Part shown: positions 34,201 through 43,860 of the stretch, one piece after another | How the letters are laid out: each line of letters begins with the position of its first letter | Numbering within the stretch: position 1 is the first letter of the stretch | Assembly: GCF_963678635.1 (NCBI RefSeq) | Contig: NC_087062.1 | Location: forward strand, 93,905,845-93,969,844 | Reading direction: 5' to 3' | Length of the DNA: 64,000 nt | Origin: Symsagittifera roscoffensis | Lineage: Eukaryota; Xenacoelomorpha; Acoela; Convolutidae | The notes under the pieces: generated by a model | Seen by the model: the letters and a program-made list of their open reading frames with translations, nothing else | Databases searched by the model: none | What the model was told of the DNA's origin: nothing | Position numbers and translations under genes: made by a program

Positions 34201-37200
34201 AAAGTTATTGGAACTTTTAAAACTTTATTCGAATAACGCTTAAAGAGGCTTTATTTTGGTATATCTCTCGATCCATTACGAGGATTAGTTATGGTAACTG
34301 ATTTTGCGTGAAAAAAAAATGAGAAAAAGTTAAAACACTTCCGAATACAAAATTCCTCCCCATTTGTTGATGGTTGGGACAATAAGTCCGACAATATTTT
34401 TAAAGAATCCTTTTTTTTAGCGTCTAGAAGGTCGGATTCAAAGCTCAGAGATCAAAATATTGAATCCCAGACGATTAAAAAAATTAAAATCCTTTTTTCT
34501 GAAAACAGATTGAAATTGACGCAAATGTGCCCTAGAAATAGGCTCAGCCTGCAAAGGTAAAAAATTTATATATATATATATATACCATTTATTAATTTTC
34601 ATTTTTAGTGCTGGCTATTTTTGCGCTGTGCGCATTTCTTTTTAAGAAAGTACTGACATTCTGTGCTCCTCAAGAACGATATCAAAAACGATTAGTTTTT
34701 CTGAGATGCTTTAGTTTGAAGGAATTAGTATAAATCGGGTACGTCTTTCATTGAAAAAAATTCTGTTGAGACAAGCATTCAAATAAATTTAGATCAGTGT
34801 TGTAATTATAAGTGTTTTATAATGACTGAACGTGTCACCTCACTCCTTGAATCATGTGAAAAAAAAACTAAATTTAAGTGCCCTAATGAATTGCTGCTAC
34901 TGATTTTGAACAGCTACTTTAAATTTAATCGTAGAGTGTCTTCTCGCGGGCCAATCATTGCAACTTCGAAATCATTCTAAATCACTCCGTTCAAAAATCA
35001 TCTTCTCAGTCGTGATTTTGAGTCCAAAAATATATATTTTCACAAATGGTTCTTAGTGTTGAGAAAAGCTGATTTTGTTTTTCTCCAACTCAAAATGAAT
35101 GAATGCCACTCTCCTTTAACGTTTTGATTTCCAAAGATAATTTTTTTCATACCTCAAGAGATAATTTAAACGCTTCAAAAGTGTATGATTATCTGCGGGC
35201 TTATGTGCGGGAAAGAATGAAGTTGAAATTACTGAATGAAAGTTTTTTCTCAGGTTTCCAGAAACTGCAGCTGTATCCTGAATATTCTCTTTCACCTGCA
35301 TAGCTATTTTTTTTCTTATTTTACATGTCTGGAGCTTTGCACTAATTTTTTCTGAATGTGAAGGTAATTTGGAGTTGATCAAAGTAGTCTGTAGAAAAAA
35401 AAATCAATGACTTACATTCGAGAGCAAGAATATTCATTTATATAGTCTTATATTCGCTAAGGCGTTAAATTGTCATCATTACAAAAGAAACAATCGAAGC
35501 TGCGCAAGTTTGATTAAGTTTCCTTTTCTCTGTAGTTTTAAAAATAACAAGTAGTATTTAGAACCTTATACTTACTTTGGATCCTATTCTTATTCAATTG
35601 TTTTTCGAGCTTTTTTTGCATCAGTCTTTTGTTAGTATTCAGCTAATGTTGATTAGGCTCTGGGTAGGTTAGCTGATTTTTTTTTCAGATTTAATCCTAA
35701 CAGCTTTTGAAATTCATTGCTTTCTTTTTATTAATTGGTTTCTTTTTTGATCAACTTTATTGCGGTCTTTCACATGAAAAAATACAAGCTAACTTAAAAT
35801 CCGGATTAAAGAGACTTCCTAGCAGCAAAATATGGTTGATACACTCAAAAAAGTTAAAGTAAATTTACCTTAAAAAATCTCGAAACACCTTAACAATTAA
35901 GGTAGTTTTGCACTTCTTTAAGTACACCTTAACTTGCCTATAAAAGCCTTAAAAGTTTACCTTAAATCATCGAAAAAAATGTATATCAGCCTTAAAAAAT
36001 ACATTAAAATTTTTTGTAGGTAAATTTACCTGAAAAGTTAACCTTTAAAAAATTGATACTTTACTGCTATTAACCTTAACACTAATAGACTTTTGAAACT
36101 TTATTCGAATAACGCTTAAAGAGGCTTTATTTTGGTATTTCTTTCAATTCATTACGAGGATTAGTTATGGTAACTGATTTTGGTTGAAAAACAAAATGAG
36201 CCTGCTCGCTGACTTTGTTCACTTGGAATTAGACCAAAACTCAAAAATTTTTGTCCGATTTTTCTCGATACCCAGAAGTTTTTTGAACAATTTTTAATTT
36301 AGCTTGAACTACGACTGATAGGGTTTTACAATGATATATATCTCGCCAAGGATGATATATATTTTAGCCAAGAATGAATGAATGCCACTCTGTTTTAACG
36401 TTTTGATTTCCAAAGATGACTTTTTTCATACTTCAAGAGATAATTTAAACGCTTCAAAAGTGTAGAATTATCGGCGGGCTTATGTGCTGGAAAGAATGAA
36501 GTTGAAAATACTGAATGAAAGTTTTTTCTCAGGTTTCCAGAAACTGCAGCTGTATCCTGAATATTCTCTTTCACCTGCATAGCTATTTTTTTTTCTTATT
36601 TTACATGTCTGGAGCTTTGCACTATTTTTTCTGAATGTGAAGGTAATTTGGAGTTGATCAAAGTAGTCTGTAGAAAAAAATCAACGACTTACATTCGAGA
36701 GCAAGAATATTCATTTATATAGTCTTATATTCGCTAAGGCCTTTATATTGTCATCACTACAAAAGAAACAACCAAAACTGCGCAAGTTTGATTAAGTTTC
36801 CCTTTCTCTGTAGTTTTGGAAATAACTAGTAGTAGTTAGAACCTCATACATACTTTGGATCCTATTCTTATTCAATTGTTTTTCGAGCTTTTTTTTGCAT
36901 CAGTCTTTTGTTAGTATTCAGCTAATGTTGATTACGCTCTGGGTAGGTTAGCTGATTTTTTTTCAGATTTAATCCTAACAGCTTTTGAAATTCATTGCTA
37001 TTTGATGTTTATTAATTGGTTTCTTTTGTGATCAACTTTATTGCAGTCTTTCACATGAAAAAATACAATCTAACTTAAAATCCGGATTAAAGAGACTTCC
37101 TAGCAGCAAAATATGGTTGATACACTCAAAAAAGTTAAAGTAAATTTACCTTAAAAAATCTCGAAACACCTTAACAATTAAGGTAGTTTTGCACTTCTTT

Positions 37201-40200
37201 AAGTACACCTTAACTTGCCTATAAACGCCTTAAAAGTTTACCTTAAATCATCGAAAAAAATGTATATCAGCCTTAAAAAATACATTAATATTTTTTTTAG
37301 GTAAATTTACCTGAAAAGTTTACCTTTAAAAAATTGATACTTTACTGCTATTAACCTTAACACTAATAGACTTTTGAAACTTTATTCGAATAACGCTTAA
37401 AGAGGCTTTATTTTGGTATTTCTTTCAATTCATTACGAGGATTAGTTATGGTAAGTGATTTTGGTTGAAAAACAAAATGAGCCTGCTCGCTGACTTTGTT
37501 CACTTGGAATTAGACCAAAACTCAAAATTTTTATCCGATTTTTCTCGATACCCAGAAGTTTTTTTGAACAATTTTTAATTTAGCTTGAACTACGACTGAT
37601 AGGGTTTTACAATGATATATATCTCGCCAAGGATGATATATATTTTAGCCAAGAATGAATGAATGCCACTCTCTTTTAACGTTTTGATTTCCAAAGATAA
37701 CTTTTTTCATACTTCAAGAGATAATTTAAACGCTTCAAAAGTGTAGAATTATCGGCGGGCTTATGTGCTGGAAAGAATGAAGTTGAAAATACTGAATGAA
37801 AGTTTTTTCTCAGGTTTCCAGAAACTGCAGCTGTATCCTGAATATTCTCTTTCACCTGCATAGCTATTTTTTTTTCTTATTTTACATGTCTGGAGCTTTG
37901 CACTAATTTTTTCTGAATGTGAAGGTAATTTGGAGTTGATCAAAGTAGTCTGTAGAAAAAAATCAACGACTTAAATTCGAGAGCAAGAATATTCATTTAT
38001 ATAGTCTTATATTCGCTAAGGCGTTTAATTGTCATCATTACAAAAGAAACAATCAAAGCTGCGCAAGACTGATTATTTTTCCTTTTCTCTGTAGTTTTAA
38101 AAATAACCAGTAATAGTTAGAACTTTATACTTACTTTAGATCCTATTCTTATTCAATTGTTATTTGAGCTTTTTTCCATCAGTATTTTTAAATTCATTGC
38201 TATTTGATGTTTATTAATTGGTTTCTTTTCTGATCAAACTTATAGTGGTTTTTCACGTAAAAAACACAATTCTTTTAAAATCCGGGTTATAGAATTCTGC
38301 AAGCAGCAAAATATAGTTAATACACTCGAAAAAAGTCCAGGTAAGTTTACCTTACAAATTCTCAAAACACTTTAACAATTAAGGTAGTTTTGCACTACCT
38401 TAAGTACATCTTAACTTGCATATAAACGCCCTAATAATTTACCCTAAATCACTTTAAAAGTTAAGGTATATTAGCCTTAAAAAAACCTTAAAATGTTTAT
38501 AGGGAAATTTACCTTAAAAGTTTAGCTTTAAAAAGTAAGTCTTTTATTTATTTTTACCTGAAATTTTTCCCTAAAAATACAAAATTTACGGTAAATTGAC
38601 CTGAAGTGTTAAGGTAAAAAACCTTAAAAATGAAAAAGAATTAAGGTTAACTTACCTTAATAATTCAGGTTAGCTTACCTAAGCTTTTTTAGTGGTAACA
38701 ATTAAAGTAAAAACAACCTTTTATTTAAGGTAAGTATAGGCAAATTACCTACTTTTTTAAAGTAGATAGGAACAATAAAATTAGGAGACGCTTTTCCCGG
38801 CTTATTTCAAATATTTTTAATTGTCGGTGGTGACTTTTATTGTAAGAAAACGTGGTATTCTCATCATGAAGTGGCTGAATGATGAAAAGTTTTCCGAGCA
38901 ATCAGCATCGCTAGACGTTCCTATTTGCTCAATATTGATTTATGGGTTTCATGACAATTTATCTCTTGCCTTTTTATCCCATTCCAAGGTATCCCAGTCA
39001 AAAATAACCAAGAAGTTAGAATAGTACAGGACGAAGTAGCCGACGCAAATTAACATATCGCATCTGAGGAATCGAAGAAAAATGGTGTGCAGAAACTGAT
39101 TCATAGCAGTATAGCAGAGCTTTGCCGAAAATTCCTAGCGCACAGATAGAATAATTTTCTCGTTTTCTTTTTCAGTTTTTCTCAAGTCTGTGTCCCTAAA
39201 ATACTGCGTTTTTTTTTCAATGCGCCATCAATTTGGCACTGTGTGACATTATATGTATCTGCTTATTTTGCAACTGGTCAATTATAGTTTTATTTAGTTG
39301 GGTTGGTTTGCTTACTTTGAAGTTTTGCAATTTCATTGAGATTCGTTGAGATTTTTGAGATTGAATGAAATTAGTGTTTCAACATGCGGTCTCTGTTTCA
39401 TGAAGGACTCCGCCACTAAGAAACTTACGGAAGTTTCAGAGCGCGGGACGCTTATTTTTGAGAAATACAACAGCGTCTAATCATGCTGCGTAATATACGG
39501 ATGTTATTCACATTGTTCTCTGACCTGAGCTCGTTTCTGCTGGACAGTAACATCATTTTGGGAGCAGTTATACTGAGTTTTATGTTTTGAAAATCAGTCG
39601 CAAAAAATTTTGCTAGCAAGAGAACTGTTATAATTAGGCTTATAGCGGAGAATTTTTTAAAGAAAAGGAGAGAGCGCTTCATTTTAATCAGGCGCGGATC
39701 TAGGAATTTCTCGAGGGGGGGAGCGGATTTTCAAAAAAAATGAAAATTTTGTCGACTTTTGTTTTCTGGTTGACTAAATTGATTTTCTGAGCTCTTCTAA
39801 ACCACTATAAAGACACAAATTTGGCCAAATTTTTTGCGCCGCAGGCAAATTTTTGAAAAAATGCCAAAAAAAGGCGTTTTTAGTCACTTTTTGGGAAATT
39901 TCGACCGAAAAATCGCGTTTTTCCTCGCGCGCTCCCCCCTGAAAGTTAGATTGACGCCAAAGGCGCCTTTAGAAAATTTCTAGGGTCCGTCAGCAAATAT
40001 GGATATCTCAAAGTAGTACAAAGGGGACCCTTTGGGTCGGCAGGGGGTCGAATCCCTGAGGGGGAGGGCGTCCCCCCTCCCTAAATCCGCTACTGATTTT
40101 AATCATAAGGCGGATTATAAGAACCCTAATCTCCTACTCAGAATTTCTTATTAGATTTTGACATGAATGCTGATTTTTTTCTCACAAATACAAAATAAGC

Positions 40201-43200
40201 ATTTATGCACTACACTACTAATCTTGAGTTTTGGGGGGAAAAAACGAAAATGACTGTCCGCAAATTTTGTGGGTGGAATCTCAAATATTGTTACGTGAGT
40301 TTTTTCGCCTCCACCTAATTTCTGTTCCTGCTCAAAGGGAAGAATGTCGGCCGTGAAGCACCAGAATGTTTTGGAGCCTGACTGAAATTGAAATTGAGCG
40401 CTGCTTTGGGGCGATTCTCATGGTATACTGACCGAACTCGAAGAATATCCAACCAAACAATCAGCGTCTTAAATCTCCAAAACTGACTGATCTTCCAGCT
40501 TTTTTAAAAGTTTTTGAACGTTGAGTTCTGATTGGCTAACATAATTTGGGGCATAAGGATTGCCCTCGCTTTTATTTACACAATCTAGCTAGCAAGCTTA
40601 GGGCCATATTATGAAGCTGTTTTTTTTTCAACCCAACACGCAAGTAAAAAAAAATTCATTTGAAGGTATTTCTGGTATATTTCTAAGCATTGGCAATTTA
40701 ATAGCATCTGTAGCTACTTAATACGAGATTACTGTAATCCGTGGCGCAGGTGCTAGGATGTTATTTCTTAATCTCGAGGTCGTTGGATCAATTCCGGCAC
40801 ATAGCAAAAGTATTATTTCTTAAGACTTCTTTTTGAGCACATTTACTTGTTATTTTTTTATTTCATTGTTTTTGCAATTTTAAAGCTATTTGTTGCCGTT
40901 TTCTCGCTTGTGTTTGCGAAGTGCAGCTTCGCCTGTGTGTAAAAGAAAAGACTAAAACAAAATGCAGGAAAAAAAGTAATTTTAGCTCTTTGATGATGGT
41001 AATTTTTATCATAACTGTTTGGCATAACTCTTGTCACAAACTGGGTCAAACCATGAAGGAAAAATCGTGAAATTTATTGAAAACTCGTAATGAAGTTTTT
41101 CGGCTAATCAATCACTTTGTATCAATTTACGTACGTTTTAGAGCCTCAGTCCAGTCTCATCATTCGCCACTTAGCCGAAGCGTTAGATTACCTACACTCT
41201 CGAAAGATTGTTCATCGGGACATTAAGCCAGAGAATCTCTTGGTGGACAAGGACGAAAAAGGCAAAATAGTCCAGGTCAAGTTGGGAGACTTCGGGCTTG
41301 CGATGCACGTGAAGGAAAAGATATACTCCGTCTGTGGGACTCCAACTTATGTGGCACCTGAAATTTTGGCTGAAACTGGTTAGTCTTCAATCAAGTTAAA
41401 AATCATTTTAATTGGGACCAGAAGCGTTTAATTTAATATAATTTTATTTTATTTCTTGATTTCCGAATTGGACGGCCAGGGGGCGATTTTTGATAAAATT
41501 AATCATTGACTTTTTTAACGGTATCAAAAACTAAGAATGGCTATAGCTAGCATAATTTTCTGCTGTAGGCGTTTTTTGGAAGAAAATGGTTTTTTTGAGC
41601 CTTTTTTTGGAAGGTTTTGACTAAAATATGCATTTTATTCGACTCGCATTCAAACCTCGAAATTTGAGTATTTTGAACGAACACAATTGAAGGGATTAGA
41701 TTGGTCGACCCCCCCCCCCCCCCCCCCTCCTCCTCCTCCTCCTCCTCGCTGCCGACACATCAAACAGCATTCTTTTGTTATTATTGTATTCGTTGCATTG
41801 CAATCATTATTTTGCGAGAGAGTTTGTCATGACACATGCCGGTTGTCAACCCTTTGCTAATTAATTGACTCGTTTATTTAGAAATTTATCTGTAATTTGT
41901 ATTCTGTTTTTTTTGTAGGTTATGGTCTGGAGGTGGACAATTGGGCTACAGGTGTGATCTCTTACATTCTGTTGTGTGGCTTCCCGCCCTTCCGCAGCAT
42001 AGAGCGCAACCAGGACGAGCTGTTCGACACCATCCAGCGGGGGGAGTTCGAGTACATATCCCCCTATTGGGACAACATATCCGACAGTGAGTATTGTTAG
42101 AGAAAGAGCTACTCGAACCCGGAAAAAAAATACTATTGGGAACTTTAATTTAAAGCGATTTTGAACTGTTTTTGTGTCATGTAATTTTAAACAAGACTGT
42201 TCGTATCAGGACGAAGCCCTGAAAGCTTCCACTGCATTTTTTGGAGTAAGGTTCGCCTAAAAAATGGATGAAATTTTCAAAAAAATAGAAAAAATTTAAA
42301 GTTTTGATTTTTTAAATCATCCCCTCACACGCTATATAAAGTACAAAGTTATATATTTCGATATAGCAAAGCAGACGCGGATATAGGATTTTCTCAAGGT
42401 GGGGGATTTTCAGAAAATTTTTTGTTTAAATTCTGTCTACTTTTTTTAGATCGACCAAAATTAATTTTCTGAGCACACCTAGAAAGCTAAATAGACCCAA
42501 TTTTGACCAAAAATTTTAACCAAATTTGGTTTTTGGGCCCCTTTTGGAAAATTTTGATTAAAAATTTGCGTTTTTTGTAGCGCGCGCACCCCTTCAAAAT
42601 TAATAATTTTTTTTGGTCGCCAAAGACGCTTTTACAAAAGATTTAGAGTTGGTCGGCCTAAAATGAATGTCATAAAATAATACCAAAGGGGGACTCTTTG
42701 GTTGACGAGGAGGTCGAATATCGGAGGAGAAGGAACATCCGCCCCATGCACGAATTATACGAACTAACGCCCCGGGGCGTTAGTTTTCCCAAGTTGGCAA
42801 TTTCTAAATCTTGATATCATTACGAAAACTGATCACAGGTGAAATATCTTTTCAAATTTGAGCTCAACGATACCGTTCGAATTATTTTTTAAAAAATCCG
42901 ACAAAAATTGCTAGTTAAAAATTTCGAAATTTGTCTGAGAAAAAAGCCACTCCGAGCTCAATTACTCTGTCACTTCCGTCAATTCCGTCACTCGAGCACA
43001 AATATTCCGTCATCAGTCGGAATAATAAAGACCTCGAGAAGAAAACTGGAAGAGGACTCTTTCAAACTGCTACTTATAGAACTTACGGATCTCTTTAACT
43101 ATCTAACTATCCCCCCTTGGTAGCTAGAAACAAATTGCCATACCTAATGGACTAATCCAACAGTTTGTATGTAATTTTTGTACCTAGTAATGAATATCCA

Positions 43201-43548
43201 CGCCTTTTGCAACAGTGGGGGGGGGGGGGGTAGTTAAAAAGATCCGAACTGACTCCTTACCACTGATAAGGATCAAAATCTGACTTTTCTTTAAACTTCA
43301 TTAGTTTGTACCTCTTTTTTCCTTTCAAATTCTTGATATTTTTCGTTGAAAACACCTGGATTGTTTTGTTTCCATATAAAAATATTAATCACCATGCTCA
43401 ATATTATTTCAGTTAAAAATATTACAATTTTTAATATATTTCAGCCGCCAAAGACTTAATAGACCAGCTGTTGGTTGTCGAAACGCGCAAGAGAATGAAG
43501 TCTCCAGCCGTCCTCAAGCACAAGTTCATCACAACACACAAGACATGA
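18327..43548 (+). CDS. DCLK: Doublecortin-like kinase gene, 16 coding exons
   Basis: Sixteen exons join with consensus GT-AG sites and matching phases into 3,864 nt (1,287 residues plus stop). Order: doublecortin (DCX) domain 1 (residues about 24-120); a 68-residue segment in exon 3; DCX domain 2 (about 300-372); a long Lys/Glu/Arg-rich linker (about 450-1010); and a Ser/Thr kinase domain (about 1015-1285). The kinase has the GDGNFANV loop, AVK lysine 1053, helix-C Glu 1070, HRD 1143-1145, DFG 1168-1170 and APE 1190-1192, with the DCLK-like GTPTYVAPE and LLCGFPPFR segments. Family members bind and stabilise microtubules through DCX domains and act in mitosis and neurites. The charged linker is unusual, and the protein ends almost at the end of the kinase domain. 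The start ATG is the first in frame; an additional upstream exon cannot be excluded. Confidence 0.92.
19528..20045 (+). repeat. Dispersed repeat in DCLK intron 1
   Basis: Shares a series of words with an inverted copy at 42192-43010 and with 30296-30470: TTGAAAAGATATTTCACCTGTGATCA, ATTTCGACTTTTTAACTAGC in part, a GTACTT(A/T)ATATxGCGTGTG block and TTTCAGGGCTTCGCCCTGA. Non-coding. The rest of intron 1 (18516-20417) shows nothing else I can name. Confidence 0.6.
20418..20607 (+). CDS. DCLK: DCLK exon 2: second half of DCX1
   Basis: Acceptor TCTTTAG, donor GTGAGT, phase 0 to 1. It continues as [18 protein letters not shown] and [13 protein letters not shown], completing DCX1 with the typical final KPASYGK. 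Confidence 0.9.
21396..21599 (+). CDS. DCLK: DCLK exon 3: possible cassette exon
   Basis: Acceptor CTCTTCTACAG, donor AAG followed by GTCTTG (weak), phase 1 to 1, 204 nt. Exon 2 can also be joined directly to exon 4 in frame, so this exon could be skipped. It encodes [15 protein letters not shown], which resembles the first hairpin of a DCX domain, followed by HVYPPQG. The frame is open for 24 codons before the chosen acceptor. Confidence 0.65.
21600..22767 (+). other. DCLK intron 3
   Basis: AT-rich intron of 1.17 kb. A short minus-strand frame with four Cys-containing turns (22207-22404) is not supported by splice signals, so I regard it as chance. Confidence 0.5.
22768..23533 (+). CDS. DCLK: DCLK exon 4: DCX2
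   Basis: Acceptor after a T tract, donor CG followed by GTAATT, phase 1 to 2. A Gln/Asn/Pro-rich stretch is followed by DCX2: [51 protein letters not shown] Ser/Gly-rich tail follows. Confidence 0.9.
23844..23999 (+). CDS. DCLK: DCLK exon 5: linker
   Basis: Phase 2 to 2, donor GTGAGA. Encodes a Gln/Pro-rich part and then a basic helical [16 protein letters not shown] segment. Confidence 0.8.
24346..24562 (+). CDS. DCLK: DCLK exon 6: linker
   Basis: Acceptor TTTTTACAG, donor GTAGTC, phase 2 to 0. Encodes the basic helix [19 protein letters not shown] and then a Ser/Pro/Gly-rich stretch. Confidence 0.8.
25064..25156 (+). CDS. DCLK: DCLK exon 7: acidic linker segment
   Basis: 31 codons, phase 0 to 0, donor AAG followed by GTATAA. 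Encodes the acidic [16 protein letters not shown] and then basic residues. The polypyrimidine tract is modest, so the acceptor is less certain than the others. Confidence 0.75.
25198..25243. repeat. (TA)n microsatellite in DCLK intron 7
   Basis: About 23 perfect TA units followed by TACATACAT. It begins about 40 bases after the exon 7 donor. The rest of intron 7 is ordinary AT-rich sequence. Confidence 0.95.
25791..25915 (+). CDS. DCLK: DCLK exon 8: linker
   Basis: Strong acceptor (T9 then CAG), phase 0 to 2. Encodes [17 protein letters not shown] and a Lys/Asp-rich end. Confidence 0.8.
26207..26366 (+). CDS. DCLK: DCLK exon 9: charged helix
   Basis: Acceptor TTTGTTTCAG, donor GTGAGA, phase 2 to 0. 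Encodes [20 protein letters not shown] followed by more Glu/Arg-rich helix. Confidence 0.85.
26907..27740 (+). CDS. DCLK: DCLK exon 10: long Lys/Glu/Ala/Arg helix
   Basis: 278 codons, phase 0 to 0. Almost all Lys, Glu, Ala, Arg and Asp, with repeating blocks such as [14 protein letters not shown]. There is no Gly or Pro for long stretches, as in single alpha-helix or coiled-coil rods. Internal DNA repetition (AAAGCCGAAGAA) points to growth by repeat expansion. Confidence 0.9.
28031..28137 (+). CDS. DCLK: DCLK exon 11: end of linker
   Basis: Acceptor TTTTTAACAG, donor GTACGT, phase 0 to 2. Encodes a last Lys/Glu helix and then [18 protein letters not shown], leading into the kinase domain. 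Confidence 0.85.
28142..28264. repeat. 61-bp tandem duplication beside exon 11 donor
   Basis: Two nearly identical 61-base copies beginning GTCAATAGCATTGCCATATG start at 28142 and 28203. The first begins five bases after the exon 11 boundary. Confidence 0.85.
28556..28698 (+). CDS. DCLK: DCLK exon 12: kinase glycine loop and lysine
   Basis: Phase 2 to 1, donor GTAAGT. Encodes [19 protein letters not shown] and [11 protein letters not shown], holding the ATP-binding loop and the catalytic lysine. An insertion ([12 protein letters not shown]) lies between them. Confidence 0.92.
28699..33525 (+). other. DCLK intron 12, filled with repeat remnants
   Basis: 4.8 kb, no exon seen. It holds a C-tract/G-tract hairpin at 29637-29705 whose TIR-like GGATCAATTGAGC matches inverted sequence near 30137-30158. 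It also has a copy of the 19528 repeat (30296-30470), two copies of AGTGATATATCATATTAAAG (30576 and 30778) and a 13-bp inverted pair TAACCGGCTATCC at 31144 and 32171. AT-rich throughout. Confidence 0.5.
31144..32183. repeat. Possible foldback element, 13-bp inverted ends
   Basis: TAACCGGCTATCC at 31144-31156 is the exact inverse of 32171-32183. Sequence around the right end, read on the minus strand, also resembles 48719-48775 (ATTTTCTG, GCAGTAACCG, CTATxCTTGTTTT). No target duplication was found, so the boundaries are tentative. Confidence 0.4.
33526..33696 (+). CDS. DCLK: DCLK exon 13: kinase helix C and hinge
   Basis: Phase 1 to 1, acceptor TATTTCAG, donor GTAAGT. Encodes [20 protein letters not shown] and [15 protein letters not shown]. 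Confidence 0.93.
35101..38735. repeat. Tandem repeat of about 1,280 bp, roughly 2.8 copies
   Basis: The word GAATGCCACTCT recurs at 35101, 36380 and 37661, and TTTATTCGAATAACGC recurs in register near 36100 and 37381. Copies are nearly identical at first; the third diverges after about 38160. Each unit has an (A)CCTTAA/TTAAGGT-rich cluster (35850-36050, 37130-37330, and an extended one at 38335-38735). A diverged fragment of the unit start lies at 34217. Short open frames inside the units are identical between copies because of the duplication, not because they code. Confidence 0.8.
39689..40095. mobile_element. hAT-type MITE with perfect 8-bp target duplication
   Basis: Starts CAGGCGCGGATCTAGG and ends with the imperfect inverse CCTAAATCCGCTACTG. 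ATTTTAAT directly flanks both sides (39681-39688 and 40096-40103). The 8-bp duplication and CAG-starting ends are hallmarks of hAT elements. It is 407 bp long with no transposase frame, hence non-autonomous. Related sequences occur at 42372-42745, 54915-55283, 58114-58335, 60480-60600, 62541-62565 and 63367-63392. Confidence 0.85.
40736..40802 (+). pseudogene. tRNA-Lys(CUU)-like relic or SINE head
   Basis: Contains a box-A-like TGGCGCAGGTGCTAGGATG and a segment like a tRNA-Lys anticodon arm and variable loop (TTTCTTAATCTC, loop TTCTTAA, then GAGGTCGTTGG). A degenerate box B (GGATCAATTCC) follows. The acceptor stem does not pair properly. It is likely a tRNA pseudogene or tRNA-derived SINE end rather than a working tRNA. 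Confidence 0.4.
41142..41378 (+). CDS. DCLK: DCLK exon 14: catalytic and activation loops
   Basis: Phase 1 to 1, acceptor TACGTTTTAG, donor GTTAGT. Encodes [18 protein letters not shown] and [10 protein letters not shown], the catalytic centre of the kinase. Confidence 0.93.
41709..41747. repeat. C tract and (CCT)n microsatellite in DCLK intron 14
   Basis: About 19 C followed by six or so TCC units. It lies near the middle of a 540-bp intron that has nothing else notable. Confidence 0.9.
41919..42086 (+). CDS. DCLK: DCLK exon 15: kinase C-lobe
   Basis: Phase 1 to 1, acceptor TTTTTGTAG, donor GTGAGT. Encodes [20 protein letters not shown] and SPYWDNISD, typical of DCLK and CaM-kinase C-lobes. 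Confidence 0.93.
42192..43010 (-). repeat. Inverted copy of the intron 1 repeat, interrupted by a hAT-like insert
   Basis: Both ends match 19528-20045 in reverse orientation (CAGGACGAAGCCCTGAAAG at the left; GATCACAGGTGAAATATCTT at about 42831). The middle (about 42372-42745) is a hAT-MITE-like segment beginning CAGACGCGGATATAGG, inserted into the older repeat. A 24-bp perfect palindrome (42762-42785) lies in the host repeat just right of the insert. All of this is within DCLK intron 15. Confidence 0.6.
43087..43245. mobile_element. C-tract MITE, copy 1 (DCLK intron 15)
   Basis: Begins GGATCTCTTTAACTATC with a short C run and ends with a G run and TAGTTAAAAAGATCC, an imperfect terminal inverted repeat. 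Flanks GAACTTAC and GAACTGAC match in 7 of 8 bases. Same family as 49617 and 50128. Confidence 0.65.
43445..43548 (+). CDS. DCLK: DCLK exon 16: end of kinase and stop
   Basis: Acceptor ATATTTCAG, phase 1. Encodes [17 protein letters not shown] and ends KFITTHKT with TGA 43546-43548. No regulatory tail follows the kinase domain. Confidence 0.9.
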
Positions 43549-43854
43549 GTCGAACCCACACTTCTATCTCTCTATCTCATTTTACGGACTTACTTAACTC
43601 AACAGTGGACCATGACTCATCTATGGACCATCTATGGACTTCTATGGCTCTATCTGAATGATCGAACCAGAAAGTTTTTATTCAACTGGATTATTCTGTC
43701 AATCTCGATGTCTAAATATTCGAATGTAGCATGTTACTTTCCCGCAAATGAATGTTTGTAACCCGACAAACCCCAACTAGTACATTAAACTAACTCAAAG
43801 AGTAGAAACTAATTGATCCGCGTGATTAAATTACATACTTAATTGTGATTTGAA

Positions 43855-43860
43855 AATAAA
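43855..43860 (+). terminator. Probable polyadenylation signal of DCLK
   Basis: AATAAA about 310 bases after the DCLK stop. The 43549-43854 stretch is a plausible 3' UTR with no open frame. Confidence 0.6.

Larger units (their letters stand above)
33697..41141 (+). other. DCLK intron 13, repeat-rich
   Basis: 7.4 kb, the largest intron, in the middle of the kinase domain. Contents in order: AT-rich sequence, the 1.28-kb tandem repeat (about 35.1-38.7 kb), a hAT-type MITE (39689-40095) and a tRNA-like relic (about 40736-40802). No exon or intact transposase was seen. Confidence 0.6.

Noticed and set aside
35116-37861. Repeated 61-88 codon minus-strand frames in DCLK intron 13
   Set aside because: They recur because of the 1.28-kb tandem repeat; no protein similarity and AT-rich composition like the rest of the intron.
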